Shown here in pieces: positions 10,785-21,999 of a stretch of 64,000 bases of DNA (the first letter of the stretch is position 1; every line of letters starts with the position of its first letter). Origin of the DNA: Takakia lepidozioides (lineage: Eukaryota; Streptophyta; Takakiopsida; Takakiales; Takakiaceae); assembly GCA_030704615.1 (NCBI GenBank), contig CM060731.1, forward strand, positions 89,386,756 to 89,450,755. Direction: 5' to 3'. A program made the position numbers and the translations under genes. A model generated the notes under the pieces. That model was given only the letters and a program-made list of their open reading frames with translations, was not told where the DNA came from and ran no database searches.

Positions 10785-10967
10785 CTACACTTTGTCCTTG
10801 ATAATTTCACTACAGAAGGGACAGTGGAGCTTATCCTTCTGCCAGTTGGAGTCTGCAGGCTTGATTGCGCGGAGGTCTAAGAATGCTTCGACTATTTTCG
10901 CATCATACTCCTTAGGTGAGTACCAGTACCTTCGCTCCTTTAGCCTGGACTTGTGCATGAAATGCAA
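10785..10967 (-). pseudogene. zinc-finger exon of element gene
   Basis: Encodes RLKERRYWYSPKEYDAKIVE and then DKLHCPFCSEIIKDKV followed by TAG (10785-10787). Reading through gives LNRHCVDTGC, completing a Cys-x2-Cys ... His-x5-Cys zinc-finger-like pattern. The pattern resembles the DNA-binding fingers (BED/C2H2-like) at the N-terminus of many transposases. The frame changes before the next exon, so this copy is broken. Methionine choice is uncertain. Confidence 0.45.
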
Positions 10968-11389
10968 CTAGTCTGCTCCACCCTTTGCACAAGCATCCTC
11001 CATGGTTGCAGAATCAGACAAGAGATGCAGCGGCAATGAGCGACAGACAGACTAAGAATAAGAAAGCAGAGAAGAGTGGAAAAGAGAATGGAAAGAAACC
11101 AAAGCACAAAGCACAAAGAGGAAAGCTCACCGGGCGTGTTGCGGAGGCGACGGTTGTTGCGACGATTCGGTGCTCACGCGACTGTCCGCGCCTCGAAAAG
11201 CTAACACGCACAAAGAAAAGCGGGCTTGCACAAATGGGAGGTGGACGGGCCCTAAACGAAACAGTGCGAAAGAAGTCCAGCGAAAAGTGGAGAACAGGTA
11301 TAACCCTGCATGCGCGGAGTGACGTGGTGAGATTTCACTGGCGCCCTTTTTTGGCCGCCATCGCATTAAATAGTTGCAGACCCCTCACA

Positions 11390-12475
11390 CGTGCTGGCGG
11401 TATGCCACTGCATGGACAGACTCGTATGCCACTGCATGGACAGTCCAGCAGATGGGATGAGTGGGACTATCGTCAGTCTGCCGTCGTCACATTCATTAAG
11501 TCCAGCAGACTTACTCCTGATGACAAAGAGGGCCGAGCAGACCCAGTACCCTCAACAACAGACTCATATGCCACCGCAAGGACAGACTGACGACTGAGGT
11601 TAAGCAGACTGACGAAGAGACTAAGGCAAGTGCGGAGTCTGGTGCGGAGTCTGAAGACGTGCCGCGACGTGACTGGGCCTCGTCGCTGCATTTATTGCGT
11701 CCAACAGACTTAAACCTAATGACATAACGGCCGAACAGACCCACTGCAAACAAACTTGCGCAACAACAGACTCATATGCCACTGCACGGACAGTCCAGCA
11801 GACAAAAGGTTCAACGGACTGACGAAGAGACTGGCGCAGAGTAATTTGCACGACAACAGACTGATTTCTAACAGACTAATATTCCAAAAGACAAAGTATT
11901 CCTTAGGCGGCCGGGTGATACGGGAGTAAACCGTAAACCGCACTTTCTGTCGGAGTTCGGACGCAACGCGAGATCACTGGCGCCCTTTCCCGCTGTCGTT
12001 GCATTAATAGGTCCAGCAGACTTACACGTGATCATAATGACGGCTCAACAGACCTAGCGCAAACAGACTTGCGCCACAGTAGACTGACTTTGTGACAGTC
12101 CAGCTGACTGATATCAGAAGAGACGGACAAACCAGCAGTCCGACGGCTTAGCAGACTCACGGGAATGCGGATAATTAAAAGGTAGTAGTTAAACGGACTC
12201 ATATCCGAAGAGACGGACTTCCAGCTGACCGACGGTTCAACAGACTGACGAGAGAAGAGACTTCGGGGATAAGACGAGAGAAGACACTTCGGAATTCGGC
12301 AGGCAGTGACGGCCCAGTAGTCCAGTGAAGAACAGACTCGCGCCACACCAGACTTGTATCCTTACAGACCAACAGTCCAGCAGACCACACTGATATCTCA
12401 TCAGAACCACGCTTGGCGTCGCCGTCATGCCGTGGTTGCATTTCATCCGTCCAGCAGACTTGCATATGCCCATAC
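11390..12475. repeat. degenerate long-period tandem repeats
   Basis: Four imperfect copies of a unit share the anchor GCATTnATnnGTCCAnCAGACTT, near 11490, 11690, 12005 and 12440, followed by a segment ending GGC(C/T)(G/C)AACAGACC. A second shared piece, GACTCATATGCCACTGCA, occurs near 11402, 11420, 11563 and 11770. The segment CACTGGCGCCCTTT is duplicated at 11336 and 11974. Spacing varies from about 200 to 430 bp, so copies have gained or lost CAGACT words. 10990-11390 contains no convincing gene. Confidence 0.6.
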
Positions 12476-12479
12476 TCAC

Positions 12480-12678
12480 GGCACAACACACTGTTTAGAG
12501 AAAGTACTGACAAAGACGCAGTCGAAGAGCCTGTTGATCCACGCGCATTTGCAGTCGTAAGGACCTTGAACATCCACAAGCAACGTGAATCCACATCTCT
12601 CAGGCTACGTCTCCTTTCCCATTGTCCAGTTTTCAAGGAGACGGTAGTGGTTGAGATGTGATGTTTCAGGAGGTGCAT
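12480..12678 (-). pseudogene. candidate exon upstream of the Ulp1 element gene
   Basis: It follows an ATCCAG acceptor and ends at GTGAGT (12479-12474). The frame reads HLNHYRLLENWTMGKET, an in-frame TAG (12605-12607), then ERCGFTLLVDVQGPYDCKCA and LFDCVFVSTFSKQCVV. Amino-acid composition and good splice sites support coding. Family unknown. It may be a 5' exon of the element gene at 3.2-11 kb. Confidence 0.5.
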
Positions 12679-12774
12679 CTGGATGTTTGAGGACCTTCGG
12701 ATTGGATCCTGTTCCGTTCACACTCTCCGCAGTTCCTAGACATGTGGTGGCAGAGACGTCCTCCCTAGAACAGT

Positions 12775-12945
12775 CTCATCGGTGGACATAAATTCTGCAA
12801 TGTATACACGCCCCCACGTGCATATGCTTCCGCGATTTCCGCTATCGTGTTACCAATGGTTTCCTGCTCCATACGAAGGAGCTCAGACTCGAACACACAC
12901 CACAAACCGTAAACGCATGCAATTTTTCTACATATCGTCCTAAAA
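12775..12945 (-). pseudogene. candidate small exon (unrecognised)
   Basis: After a TTTTTTAG acceptor near 12945 the minus strand reads CVFESELLRMEQETIGNTI and AEIAEAYARGGVYTLQNLC. The stretch looks coding and lies between the shared 5' segment and the exon at 12.5 kb. No family was recognised and the 3' boundary is unclear. Confidence 0.35.
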
Positions 12946-12989
12946 AATAAGCACGTCAGCACAAAACGAAGGTGAAAATAGTGGAAGCA

Positions 12990-13690
12990 TATGCATGATG
13001 GTGGCTGTAGAGCCCCGCCAGCCCTCTCATGTTCAGGCACACCCTTCATCGTCATTAAAATTGCCATAAACAAGAAGAACAGCCGCATGCGTGCAAAGTC
13101 ACCTCCGCAACATTGGACAACAAAGAGCCGCAAGAACGAGACAACAAGAACGAGTGGGCGAGTTCGTGGCAGGATGTTACGATCTTCAATGCCCTAAACA
13201 TGGATGGCGCGGATGGGTCTCTCAGAATGGACGATCCAGATCCTTCGGCCGACGCGGACTGGCAGACTGGGGGAAGCAAATGGGCACAACGGACTATTGG
13301 GTGGACTTGCGGGGACTGGCGTGCACAGCAGACTGGCCGGCAGACTGGCGGTTTGGCGGACTGAGGGGAACTGGACTCACGGGCAGCGGACTGGCGGGCA
13401 GCTGGCTGCGCTGGACTGGGGGCGCGGCAGAGCGCAAGCGGGGCTGCCGCGGGCACGGCTGGTGGGGCCGTGGCAGCAGCTGGGCGACCGCGCGCAAGAG
13501 AGGGGGGGGGGGGGGGGGGTTCGGGTGGGGGAGCCGGGCGTCCGTGCGCGGGGCCCACCGGTCAGCTCGCACGTGCGCCATAAATGTCCCAATTATTGTA
13601 AAATGAGAGGCTTTGAATAGCCCTCATATCTCTCTAAATGTTATCTTGCATCTGAAGGACCTGTTTTAATGTTAAATTTCTAATTGTTAC
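12990..13690 (-). repeat. 5' segment shared with the MULE element at 51.4 kb
   Basis: Read on the minus strand this segment aligns with 51405-51970 (+). Common landmarks in order are GCCTCTCATTTTA, CCGGTGGGCCCCGCGCACGG, a C-rich stretch, repeated CAGTCCGCTG words, CCCATCCG..CC and TTTAGGGC. It is GC-rich, with a run of G (13501-13520, C on the minus strand). It probably represents the 5' end or promoter-proximal region of a transposon family. Confidence 0.65.
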
Positions 13691-13699
13691 GTTATGAAA

Positions 13700-15045
13700 T
13701 TTCAACCTGTTTTAATGTTATTTGATATAACTGCATAATTGTTATAGAGTCTATACTCTTGGAGCATAACAATTATCCGGGTTTGACTGTAGGTTCAAAA
13801 CCACATAAATGTATGTTGGATGTCACCCATAATGACCAGGTCATCAGGTCAACCCCAGTCCACCACCTAAGGTCTGGTAGCTGGTTACCTTGGGTAAGGT
13901 TTGGGCGATTAGAGGGTGTTAGAAGATGTTCCAAACAAGCCAAGCAACACAATAATTTACTCGTGCTTAGCCAAGAGTCAACTTTTTATTTCCCATAGAT
14001 CAACTTATCGACTGGATTTAGAACTTCTGCATTTTGCACAAAGCCCTCTCTCCAACTTTGCTGTCAGAGTTCAGCATTCTGGTACGATCTGCATAGCTTA
14101 CTATCCTCTTCAATGGTTCCTCTTGAAAAGGAGGATTGCTATTTTTATGATCTTTCAATCCATATTCTGCAACAAGGACACCATCTGTAGTCTGGCATCT
14201 AGGGTAATGCAATTGAACAAGAACAAGAATTTTTAAGTATTAGCTACGAGCCTGTCCCCACTTGTAGAGGAAGGTAAGAAAGAATCTTCATGCATAAAAC
14301 ATGAGGGTTAGTCCAGGGGAAATGGCCATCTGTCTGCCCGCAAAAGATATCCTGAGACACAAGTTGTAAGTACCTCACTTTGGATATTACCCAATGCAAA
14401 ACTGCAGAATTCCACAAGCAAATACACTCCAAATCTGGCTGCAGGCAGAATGCAAAGACCAACAGGTTCGCAGAAAAGGTCAGCAGAGGCCAGGCTGTAA
14501 TAGACCAACAAGAGCCATGCAGCTTTCATGACGCCTCTTACCACCTCAAATAGATCACACTTCTTCTTTCACTCCTCAGTTTAAGAAGACCAACACTGTA
14601 CCCAAGCTGCACATGGCTTAGATGGTGACAGTACGTCTGATTATAGCCCACAAAGAACTAATGCAGTATGCTTTAGACATCGCCCCCTCTCTGTGCCAGT
14701 TCTTGATACATCTCTAATCTGCAATGATTAAACTGTGATAATCCTGCCCACCCCAACAGCTGAAAAGGTCTGCAGGGTAAGCTGTATGGTTCCAAAGCAC
14801 ACATCTCCCTGTTTGAAGTCCCAAGAACTGAAAGTGGGGGGATATGGCTAACATGTGCTATCCAGGTCAGCAACCTAGACTACCTCCTCATACATCCCCC
14901 ACTTTTTCCTGTCTCTCTGTCAGCAATGCCTACAAAGAAACAAACAAAGCACAAACCTGAACTTGATAAAGCACTTTCCATGGTTATAGTCTGCCACTGT
15001 TACATTGCCCTGCGGCTTGAAGTAGGCAAAAAGGTAAAATTTCAA
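13700..15045. other. no confident gene
   Basis: Unique sequence of ordinary composition. A minus-strand frame at 14308-14544 (LVEFCSFALGNIQSEV) has a hydrophobic start but no supporting family match or exon partners. It may contain 3' sequence of the DUF3444 gene. Confidence 0.4.
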
Positions 15046-17273
15046 TCAGATGTTGGTTGAATGCTCAAAAATGAGCTCCACAGGTGTTGATGCAGGGTCA
15101 AGTTCCCAGCAACCTTCAGGCACACCAGGGGCCTCAATTCCAATCTTGCGATGGGCAGGCACCCTGTGAGAGAATCTTTGAAGTTCTGACCCACAGATTG
15201 TGTTGGAGTCTCGGGTTTTCCACAAGGTTCTATCTCCACTTACTTTCACCAATGGCATGTACCACACTTTACTGGACACCCATGAACTCTCCAGGACTTC
15301 CACCATGTCATAGCTGTAGGTTATTCTGCAACCTTTTCGTGGTATCAGAGCCATCCTGTCCTTCCAATCTCTGTAGTAAGCCCACACTTCTCCTTGCCTG
15401 ATTCACATCACAACACAAGCACCAGAGATATACCTTAGCCACCACAGGATTCAATATTTGTACCTATGTCAGTGGACAGACAATCAGGTTGCTTTGTCAT
15501 GGAAAACATTCCACGGATCCGATCTGGGTAACAACAAGAAGCACCAGATCTACATCTTCCTCCAGGTAAACTCCAGACAGTTTTTGCATCACTGTTGCCA
15601 GAAGCAACCCAACATGATTGTGTTGATTGTACCCTATAAAGACAGTAGAAGCAAGCAGATACAAGGGTAATCCATGCAGTTTCTGTGAGGCGAACCTTGG
15701 TAAGACTTTGAACAACTCGTCAGACCCTTCCTCTCCTTCCATTGCATGTGAGAACATGTTGATGTGGGCAAACACAGCAGCATCTCCAGTCTTGAATCCT
15801 CCACAGGAGAGACATGGACCTACCAAATTACAAGCAAATTTACATCCACTTCAAATAAGAATCCTGCAAGTGAGGAACTTGATCCAAGGGGTTTAATGTC
15901 TATGCAAGAATTCTCAAAAGAGCTTGCGAGTTTGTTGTGCAACCTGTGCACAGAAGGGCCTGCTATTGCTGGCGGAATGGTTGGGAGCACTCCTGAAAAA
16001 TGAATTCAATGCTGCACAAGAGTTTTTAGAGGATGATATAGAGTTGCAGACAGAAGTTTTCCCATCATGGGGCCAACAACTTACTTTCCAACAAATATTG
16101 GACTCATTCAAAATTTCTTTAAGACGTGTCGTCATACCTTGGTCTTCTACAGGTAGAACATACTCCAACCACGACACCAATGCCTCAAAGGGCCGCGATG
16201 GACTGCAGTGACTAAGGCATAGCGCCAAGGCATCATGTCCAGGTCATCAAAGACTGCCCAGACCTGCCTGGCAAAATGTGTCTCTCAGTCCGCGTGACAT
16301 CAAAGTACAAACAATCAGGGTCAGGCACAACAATCATCTCAGATTCCACAATGTTAGAAGGTGGGCTCATTGAGAGGAAGTAGAAAGCGGTGACGCTGCT
16401 GCCATAGTGGTAAGAGCGCATAGCATCTCTTACCCTCTGTTTGCTCTTCTCATTTGGTAGATTGGTCACATTCATCTTCTCCTTATCTTTGGCCTGAGAA
16501 CCTCTGTTTATCCTTGCTGGCCTCTGAGAAATTTCCCCACTCTTCCCTGCAGCCTGTGGACTTATCCCTTCCTCTTTTGACAGAGGATTCCCTCCTCTAT
16601 TCTCCTTGGTTTGTGCACTGTTCCCAACCTTTCCTTGACGTCCCTGAGAGCTGCACCCTTCGTGTTCTTTCCTCGAAGGGTTAACCCTTCCTTTCTCCTT
16701 TTCTGAGAGCTTCCATCTCTCCTCCTCCAGGCCTTTACTTTGGGAAGTTTCGCCCCTCAACCCTCTGCTCACATTTCTCCCCAGCTTCTCTGAAGCAGCA
16801 GAGCTATCCCCTTTCTTCTTTTTGGCTTGGAGGCCTCGCCCCCTTCTCTCCTCCACAGGTGTGGTTTCCTTCCTCTTCTCTGACATGGGAGACCTGTGCA
16901 GCAAAAAAGAATTTCTCTGCAAAAGCTGCTTGCTGTTCCTATCAGCCTGTAACACTACTCCACCATTGCCTGCATTGTCATTGTCTGTGCCTTTATTATC
17001 ACAGAAACTTACACAGGTTAATTTCTTCTTGATGAAATGCGCCCACGGAGGTTTCTTGCATGCTCTAGATGTTCCATCACTCACTGCAACTTGGTCCAGG
17101 AACAGCATGCAATGGCCAGTGTCTTCAACACCCTCGGACCCTACATTACTATCTTTCCGGCAGGTACTCCTCCCTCTTCTCTTGTATGTCTTGCTGACCA
17201 TTCTTGCTACAGCATTCTCTGCAGAATTCTCCGAAGCCTTTCTCCTAGCCTCACCCCCCATGTCGGTAGCCAC
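15046..17273 (-). pseudogene. DUF3444 domain protein gene (frame-broken copy)
   Basis: Plant DUF3444 proteins are usually DnaJ-related nuclear or cytosolic proteins of unknown function. Exons: about 17273-16140 encodes a low-complexity Lys/Glu/Ser linker, then MIVVPDPDCLYFDVTRTERH and, in shifted frames, VWAVFDDLDMMPWRYALVT and FEALVSWLEYVLPVEDQ. 15819-15696 encodes CGGFKTGDAAVFAHINMFSH and DELFKVLP. 15397-15046 encodes GEVWAYYRDWKD, VEVLESSWV, MPLVKVSGDRTLW, RFSHRVPAHR and GCWELDPASTPVELI before TAA. The exon 15696/15397 junction is in phase. These match the duplicated DUF3444 core in order. Two 1-nt frame breaks near 16252 and 16195 mean either a pseudogene or sequencing indels. No J domain was seen; further 5' exons may exist above 17.3 kb (17403-17654 is a weak candidate). 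Confidence 0.7.
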
Positions 17274-17989
17274 CTCCTGCCCTAGATTTTTTGGTGCACA
17301 TGCAGAACCCTGAAAGTTGAGGGAGAAATAATCATCATTCTCTGAATCAACATCGAAGATAGCAATTGCTTACTGAAAGATACATCCTGTTCAGATTCTC
17401 CATTATCTTGCTTTATCATTGGCTCTCTCTTTCTTCTCTTGTTCAACTGCCCACTGGGCAATCTCTTTCAGCTCTCCTGTTCCTCCCTCTCTCGTTACCT
17501 CTCTCTGCGTTCCTAGTTCGATGGGAGGTCCATGCACCCATTCGCTATGCAGCACCCTCTCCCACAGCTCAGTGTACCATCCGGACAAACAAGTTGTAAG
17601 CTCAAAAGAGGCAACATGCGGAATTGAAGCCAGGATCCACTGAAAGCTAATCATTCAAAGCTTCTACCATGAGAGTCATGAAGTCAAGTTTGTGACTCAC
17701 AGCTTGCCATGGCAGCACTCAGCAGTTGCCAGGTGAAGATTCCAGTGGCGAAAAAGCAGCCCAGTTGCACACTACATGGCATTTGCTCATAATGGGAGGC
17801 GGAGAGGCAGCAGGCTTAACCAATCTTTCCTTCTTCCAGGAGAGGACAATGAATGCCATGACTTTTGTTACATTGATATCTCATTAGATTGGTGGAAATG
17901 GTGTGTGTGTACATATTGTGCACGTCAGAGTGGAGAAAAGCACTTGTGTACTTGCAGATTCCATGGGCCAAGCCAATGACTTTTGCCTT

Positions 17990-20550
17990 CATTGATAAAA
18001 TAGACAGTGGCTTCTTGCTTTCAGATGGTAGAATTCTTTAGGTCCAGTGCTCACCCAAAAGGTGGATTTTGAAATGCAGTTGGTCGCGCAAAACGTAATA
18101 CTGATCAAGGATAAGATGTCTGATTCCTTTGCTCCACTTGTGCTCCTGAAGATACGTTCTCTCTTAGTTGATAAATTTTCCCAGCAAAAAGCAGAAAAAC
18201 CAGAGTGAGATTGCAGCAAATTGCAGAGAGTACATACGTTTTGCTTGGCATTGGCATCCAACAAAAGATTGAGGAGCCCACAAGTGACAGCTCCAGCACT
18301 GGGGACCCTTTCAAGGGTCACATCCATGGATACTGGCCTCCCATCCTCTTCCTTTACTGTCCATGATAACTGCCGATTGAAAAACCATTAGTCTTCCAGC
18401 ATCCAAACTCGACCTTCAATAGCAGATACTACTTAACATCAGGCTTTTCTCTGGCTCAGATAGTAGCCCTTGAATGCATCAACAATCTGGTGAAGGGCCT
18501 AAAGAAACCAAAAACACAAATTCTATACCAAAAGATAAACATAGAGCATCCCACTGGTAATGGTAAGCATCTGGATTGCATGCAGAGCCAAGAACAGCCA
18601 ATCATTTTGACCCTGAAAGTGGTATACACTTCATCTAAAGCAGATTCTTGAGACATCTATACAATACAAAAGATTCCACCAAGAAAGAAATTTTGCAGTG
18701 TCGAGAATGGTCAATCCGAAACCAAGGGACAGTAAAAAATTAATTACATCTGGAATAGCGCCAATGGCTTCTGTGGATGATTTACAATGTTTATACTCCT
18801 ACTTCCGAAGCTCTTTATGCTGAGACTTTCTGGCTGCCTCAGTTACCATCACAGATCTGTATACTCTTGTCACTTCCAGTTGTGGGGTGCTTACTTTGGC
18901 ACGTTAAACATCCTTGTGTTGTATCTAGTCAGGCCAGATATATGATCTTGCGATAAGCATCACATAAACCTGGAGGCTAAGGTAACACCATCACTAAGTT
19001 CATCAAGGTCGCCTCCTATAATATTAAAGAGGTTGTTGAATTTGTTTCTATGAGGGTCGGAACATTGTCAATGTTTTCCAGGATACTGTAGACCTGGTAA
19101 AGAGCAAGGTAAAAGTGAGTATTTTAGCAAACACTCAGCCAATCTAGCAAAGGGAAAGTCGTAAATACTCTTCGTAAGCTGCGGGCAATAGCTATGACAA
19201 TTCAAAGACTAAATATGCCAAAGAGGTTGACCTTTGGAAGGTCGAATAATATAGGGGTGGTACACTGGCTGTCTACGTATTGCTTTAATAAGTTCCTCTT
19301 TTCCCGCCGCAAAAAAGTTTGAAATTCTTCAACCTAGAACAAGCTGTTTGCTCTGGCTTGACCAATCCCTTATCCTTGGTGATTTTCTGTACTCACCTTC
19401 TTAAGGATGAGGTAGCTGAAGAGCTTGGGATTAGAATGTACTATCATACCCGGACACGGGAAAAAGTGGTGCAGTATAGCAGCAAGGGCATCTAAGAAAA
19501 TGGCCACTGGTTGTTCTGGAGAGAGGAACTCTACCAGGTAACTGAAAGTCCTAAAATTTGTTGAAAGGGAAGATCACGTTTGAACATTCAAATTGAGGAG
19601 AAAAGAATTGAAAATGGGATGGAGCTCTGCTAAGCATGAAAATCCTGTGTTTGCCAGGTCTAAGTTGTGGGTCATAGCTGGACATGAGTTTCAATCAATG
19701 GCACACACCTATTCAGTGGTAGTGTAGTGAGGCCAGACATGTTCAGTGGCTGATCATCTGAACCACTGGTCTGGAGTTAGTCAAACTGCGTCTCCAGCTC
19801 ATCAGAGCAGGCTCAAGAGTATGGGTCAGTCATCTCTCTCAGTGAATCCCTCCATAGCACATTGCAGCTGCGTCGTAGAAGAAGTACATGAAGCAGATCT
19901 GAGCTTCTTTCAGATGAAGCAGTGGCATATACGCTGGATTGGGTGCTGTGCAGAAGTTGCAAAAAATTACGGGTCCTTACCTTTGAACAGTAATCGCACA
20001 CAATTTGGGGCAAAAAATGTGTCCTATCTGCTGGCTAGATGTGGGGGACAGAACCACCTACTATGAGTGCGTGTGTGATCTGCCTCTCCGCTACAACTCT
20101 GCTCTAGGTCATTCCACTCTCTTTCGGAGCAAATCAAGGACCCAAGCCATGCGTGCAATGTCGACAAATTCGTTCACTGATTTTTCCCATTCTTTCAGCC
20201 AGTTGTGTGACATAGTCCTTAGTAGCTGTCAAGCATCACACATCACAGGCTCGACCTTAAGTTATTCCAATTCTAACGTATGATCAAAAGAACAAAGATG
20301 GCCAACAGCCCCCTCTCCCCAGACATGTGCGCCTATATCACATTAGACAACATGTTGCTTCCCAGAGAAAGACCAAGCTTGAAAGCCATCAAATATGGAG
20401 ATAGAGAAGTGGGAGGGAAACCAAGTGCCCTTCGCGTAAATAAGCCTTGCATTCAATCTCTCGACGCCTGATCTCCGCATGTTCTGCTCAACTGTACCAC
20501 CACCAACATCATGAACCCTCAGCAATGGCCGCCTCCAGGTGATCATTCCG
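17990..20550 (-). CDS. unidentified conserved multi-exon gene
   Basis: Nine or more short minus-strand exons with good splice sites give well-composed protein segments. In order from 5': IRRREIECKAYLREGH (about 20470); HNWLKEWEKSVNEFVDIARM (20235-20145); FSYLVEFLSPEQPVAIFLDA and FFPCPGMIVHSNPKLFSYLI ending at GTGAGT (19545-19400); VEEFQTFLRREKRNLLKQYV (19335-19250); VYSILENIDN then, after a frame change, NNLFNIIGGDLDELSDGVTL (19095-18975); MSQESALDEVYTTF (about 18650); HQIVDAFKGYYLS (about 18500); WTVKEEDGRPVSMDVTLERV and GLLNLLLDANAKQN ending at GTATGT (18355-18243); and RHLILDQYYVLRDQLHFKI (about 18150-18060). It looks like a mostly helical conserved cellular protein. I could not name the family. 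Exon limits are approximate and the gene may continue either way. Confidence 0.55.
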
Positions 20551-21322
20551 ACTCCAAATCAAGCACACTCAAACAGCCCCGGCTAAACGAAAACCTCCCA
20601 AAATAAAAACCAGAAACTGATCCCCTTGAGCACGAAATATTCCGGCAAGAAAGCTCAGATAACGTAGTGTGCGAGGCTGCTACGTAAATTGTGCCATGGC
20701 AGCTGCAGCATCAACCCCCATCCATCTCCCTCCCCCTCAACCCAAGCATTCCCGACCAAGACGATCTACCCACCTCGTACGATGCATGTATTCTACATAC
20801 CTGGTACAGATATGTATACACCGTATTCACTCCGTCTGCATATCTCTGTTATTAATTAATCAATCAAAGAAAAGAATGAAAGAAGAAAGAGATAATGATG
20901 ATGGCCCCGCTATTATATATAATATGCATGTGTGTAAAGGTAGTAATATATATATATATATAGAGGTATTGAAAAGTGGGGACAGAGGCCCACAAATTTA
21001 TTTATTGTTCACAAATTGAAATAGTAATAATAATAATCACTAATAATAATAATAATCCCTCAATAATTCAATAAAGTTTAATAAGGGCTACCTCCCCTTT
21101 TATCCCAAAAAAACACAAGGTTATTTTTTCCTTACCTTATTAATAAAATTTTACAGGGCTACAATCCCCCTGTTCTCTTTAAAAAATAAATAAAAATCAC
21201 AACAGGGCTGTGCAGTGTGCCTTGGTAACCAAAAAACCAAAATAAAATAAAATAATTATCATTATTATTTATAGCTAGGAAAAGTATATAAGGAAAAATT
21301 TCTGACAATCGTGTTTCACCAA
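20551..21322. other. intergenic, AT-rich with microsatellites
   Basis: Contains TA and AAT microsatellites (20941-20962, 21023-21055) and the first copies of a short CAGGG/CCCTG hairpin repeat. No gene was found. Confidence 0.5.
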
Positions 21323-21895
21323 CGGTCAGTAGCTCTGTTGGTAAAGTGCGGTGAGTGCCATCCGGATGACCCTGGGTCAAATCCTGCTACTTGACGGGTG
21401 TGGTATGCTCTTCTCCCGCTTCCCTGCGCAGTGTCGCATCGGAAAGCCTTACGGCGAGGTTACTGAGAGGTTATTTTCTCCTCTCTCTCAAGGAGCCTGA
21501 TTTGTGAGCTGTCGCTCCCAGGTGTTTCCCTTTAAAATTAAAAAAAATTAAAAATAAATCTGATCTCCTACACGAATTGCCGTGTGATATTAGGCCTCAT
21601 GGCAGCCTTCGTGCCTGTAAAGGGTTTACTTTTTTCCCATCAAATAATTCTAAATAAATTTGTCAGGGCCACAGTCCCCTGTTTCTTAAAAAAAAAAAAA
21701 ACAAATCTGACAATCCGACTATGTCAAAATATAATCCAATTTTATTTTTATTTTAAATAAATTTTTAATAAAATTTCCAGGGCCTCTTATCCCTGTTATT
21801 CGTATAATAAAAATAAAAATAAAAATAAAAATAATTATTTTTATTGTTTTTTGAGAACAGGGGGACAGTGGCCCCGATAATAAGTTTTTTATGGA
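20970..21895. repeat. cluster of short hairpin repeats
   Basis: About six degenerate copies of a 40-50 bp unit combining an AT-rich arm (AATAAAATTT..) with a core such as CAGGGCCACAGTCCCCTGTT. They lie near 20978, 21085, 21155, 21672, 21778 and 21858 (the first and last inverted). The core is an imperfect palindrome. The copies flank a SINE-like element. Confidence 0.5.
21323..21545 (+). mobile_element. tRNA-derived SINE (candidate)
   Basis: Carries an internal RNA polymerase III promoter pair: an A-box-like TAGCTCTGTTGG at 21330-21341 and a B-box-like GGGTCAAATCC at 21374-21384, at tRNA-like spacing. A unique body follows (CTTACGGCGAGGTTACTGAG), ending in an A/T-rich tail at about 21530-21556. 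It lacks a foldable tRNA 3' half, which fits a SINE rather than a tRNA gene. Target duplications were not resolved in the AT-rich flanks. Confidence 0.6.
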
Positions 21896-21999
21896 AACAA
21901 ATAAGAAATATATAAAAGAAAATGAGCAGGAGGCCATGTGTGGGCTCGGTGCGTGCCCGAAGGAAGGAAAGGACGGAAGGAAGGGAGAGGGGTGGTGCG

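Larger units (their letters stand above)
3210..10967 (-). pseudogene. multi-exon mobile-element gene ending in a Ulp1-like protease
   Basis: Set of minus-strand exons in consistent order: zinc-finger exon (10967-10785), basic/charged exon (10740-10033), exon 9159-8331, exon 8238 to about 7440, Q/T repeat region, exon 6029-5577, exon 5452 to about 3985 (split by a CACTA insertion) and the Ulp1 exon 3633-3210. Donors are seen at 10032 (gtaatg), 8330 (gtaatg) and 5576 (gtgagt), acceptors after 9160, 8239, 6030 and 3634. Several exons carry an in-frame stop (10785, 8467, 7368, 5921), so the copy is decayed. Exons at 12.48-12.68 kb and possibly 12.8-12.95 kb may be further 5' parts. Captured Ulp1/C48 proteases are known in plant MULE elements, and its 5' flank resembles the MULE at 51.4 kb. 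That all exons form one transcript is inference. Confidence 0.55.

Noticed and set aside
10985-11590. Plus-strand Lys-rich open frame
   Set aside because: No family support, runs into the tandem repeat block, and lies antisense to the element gene 5' region.
13091-13620. Several overlapping long open frames rich in Gly/Arg/Pro
   Set aside because: They are produced by GC-rich DNA of the shared element 5' segment; no start, family or phase support.
21322-21400. Functional tRNA gene
   Set aside because: A- and B-box-like motifs are present, but no cloverleaf with anticodon arm and acceptor stem can be drawn; a SINE fits better.
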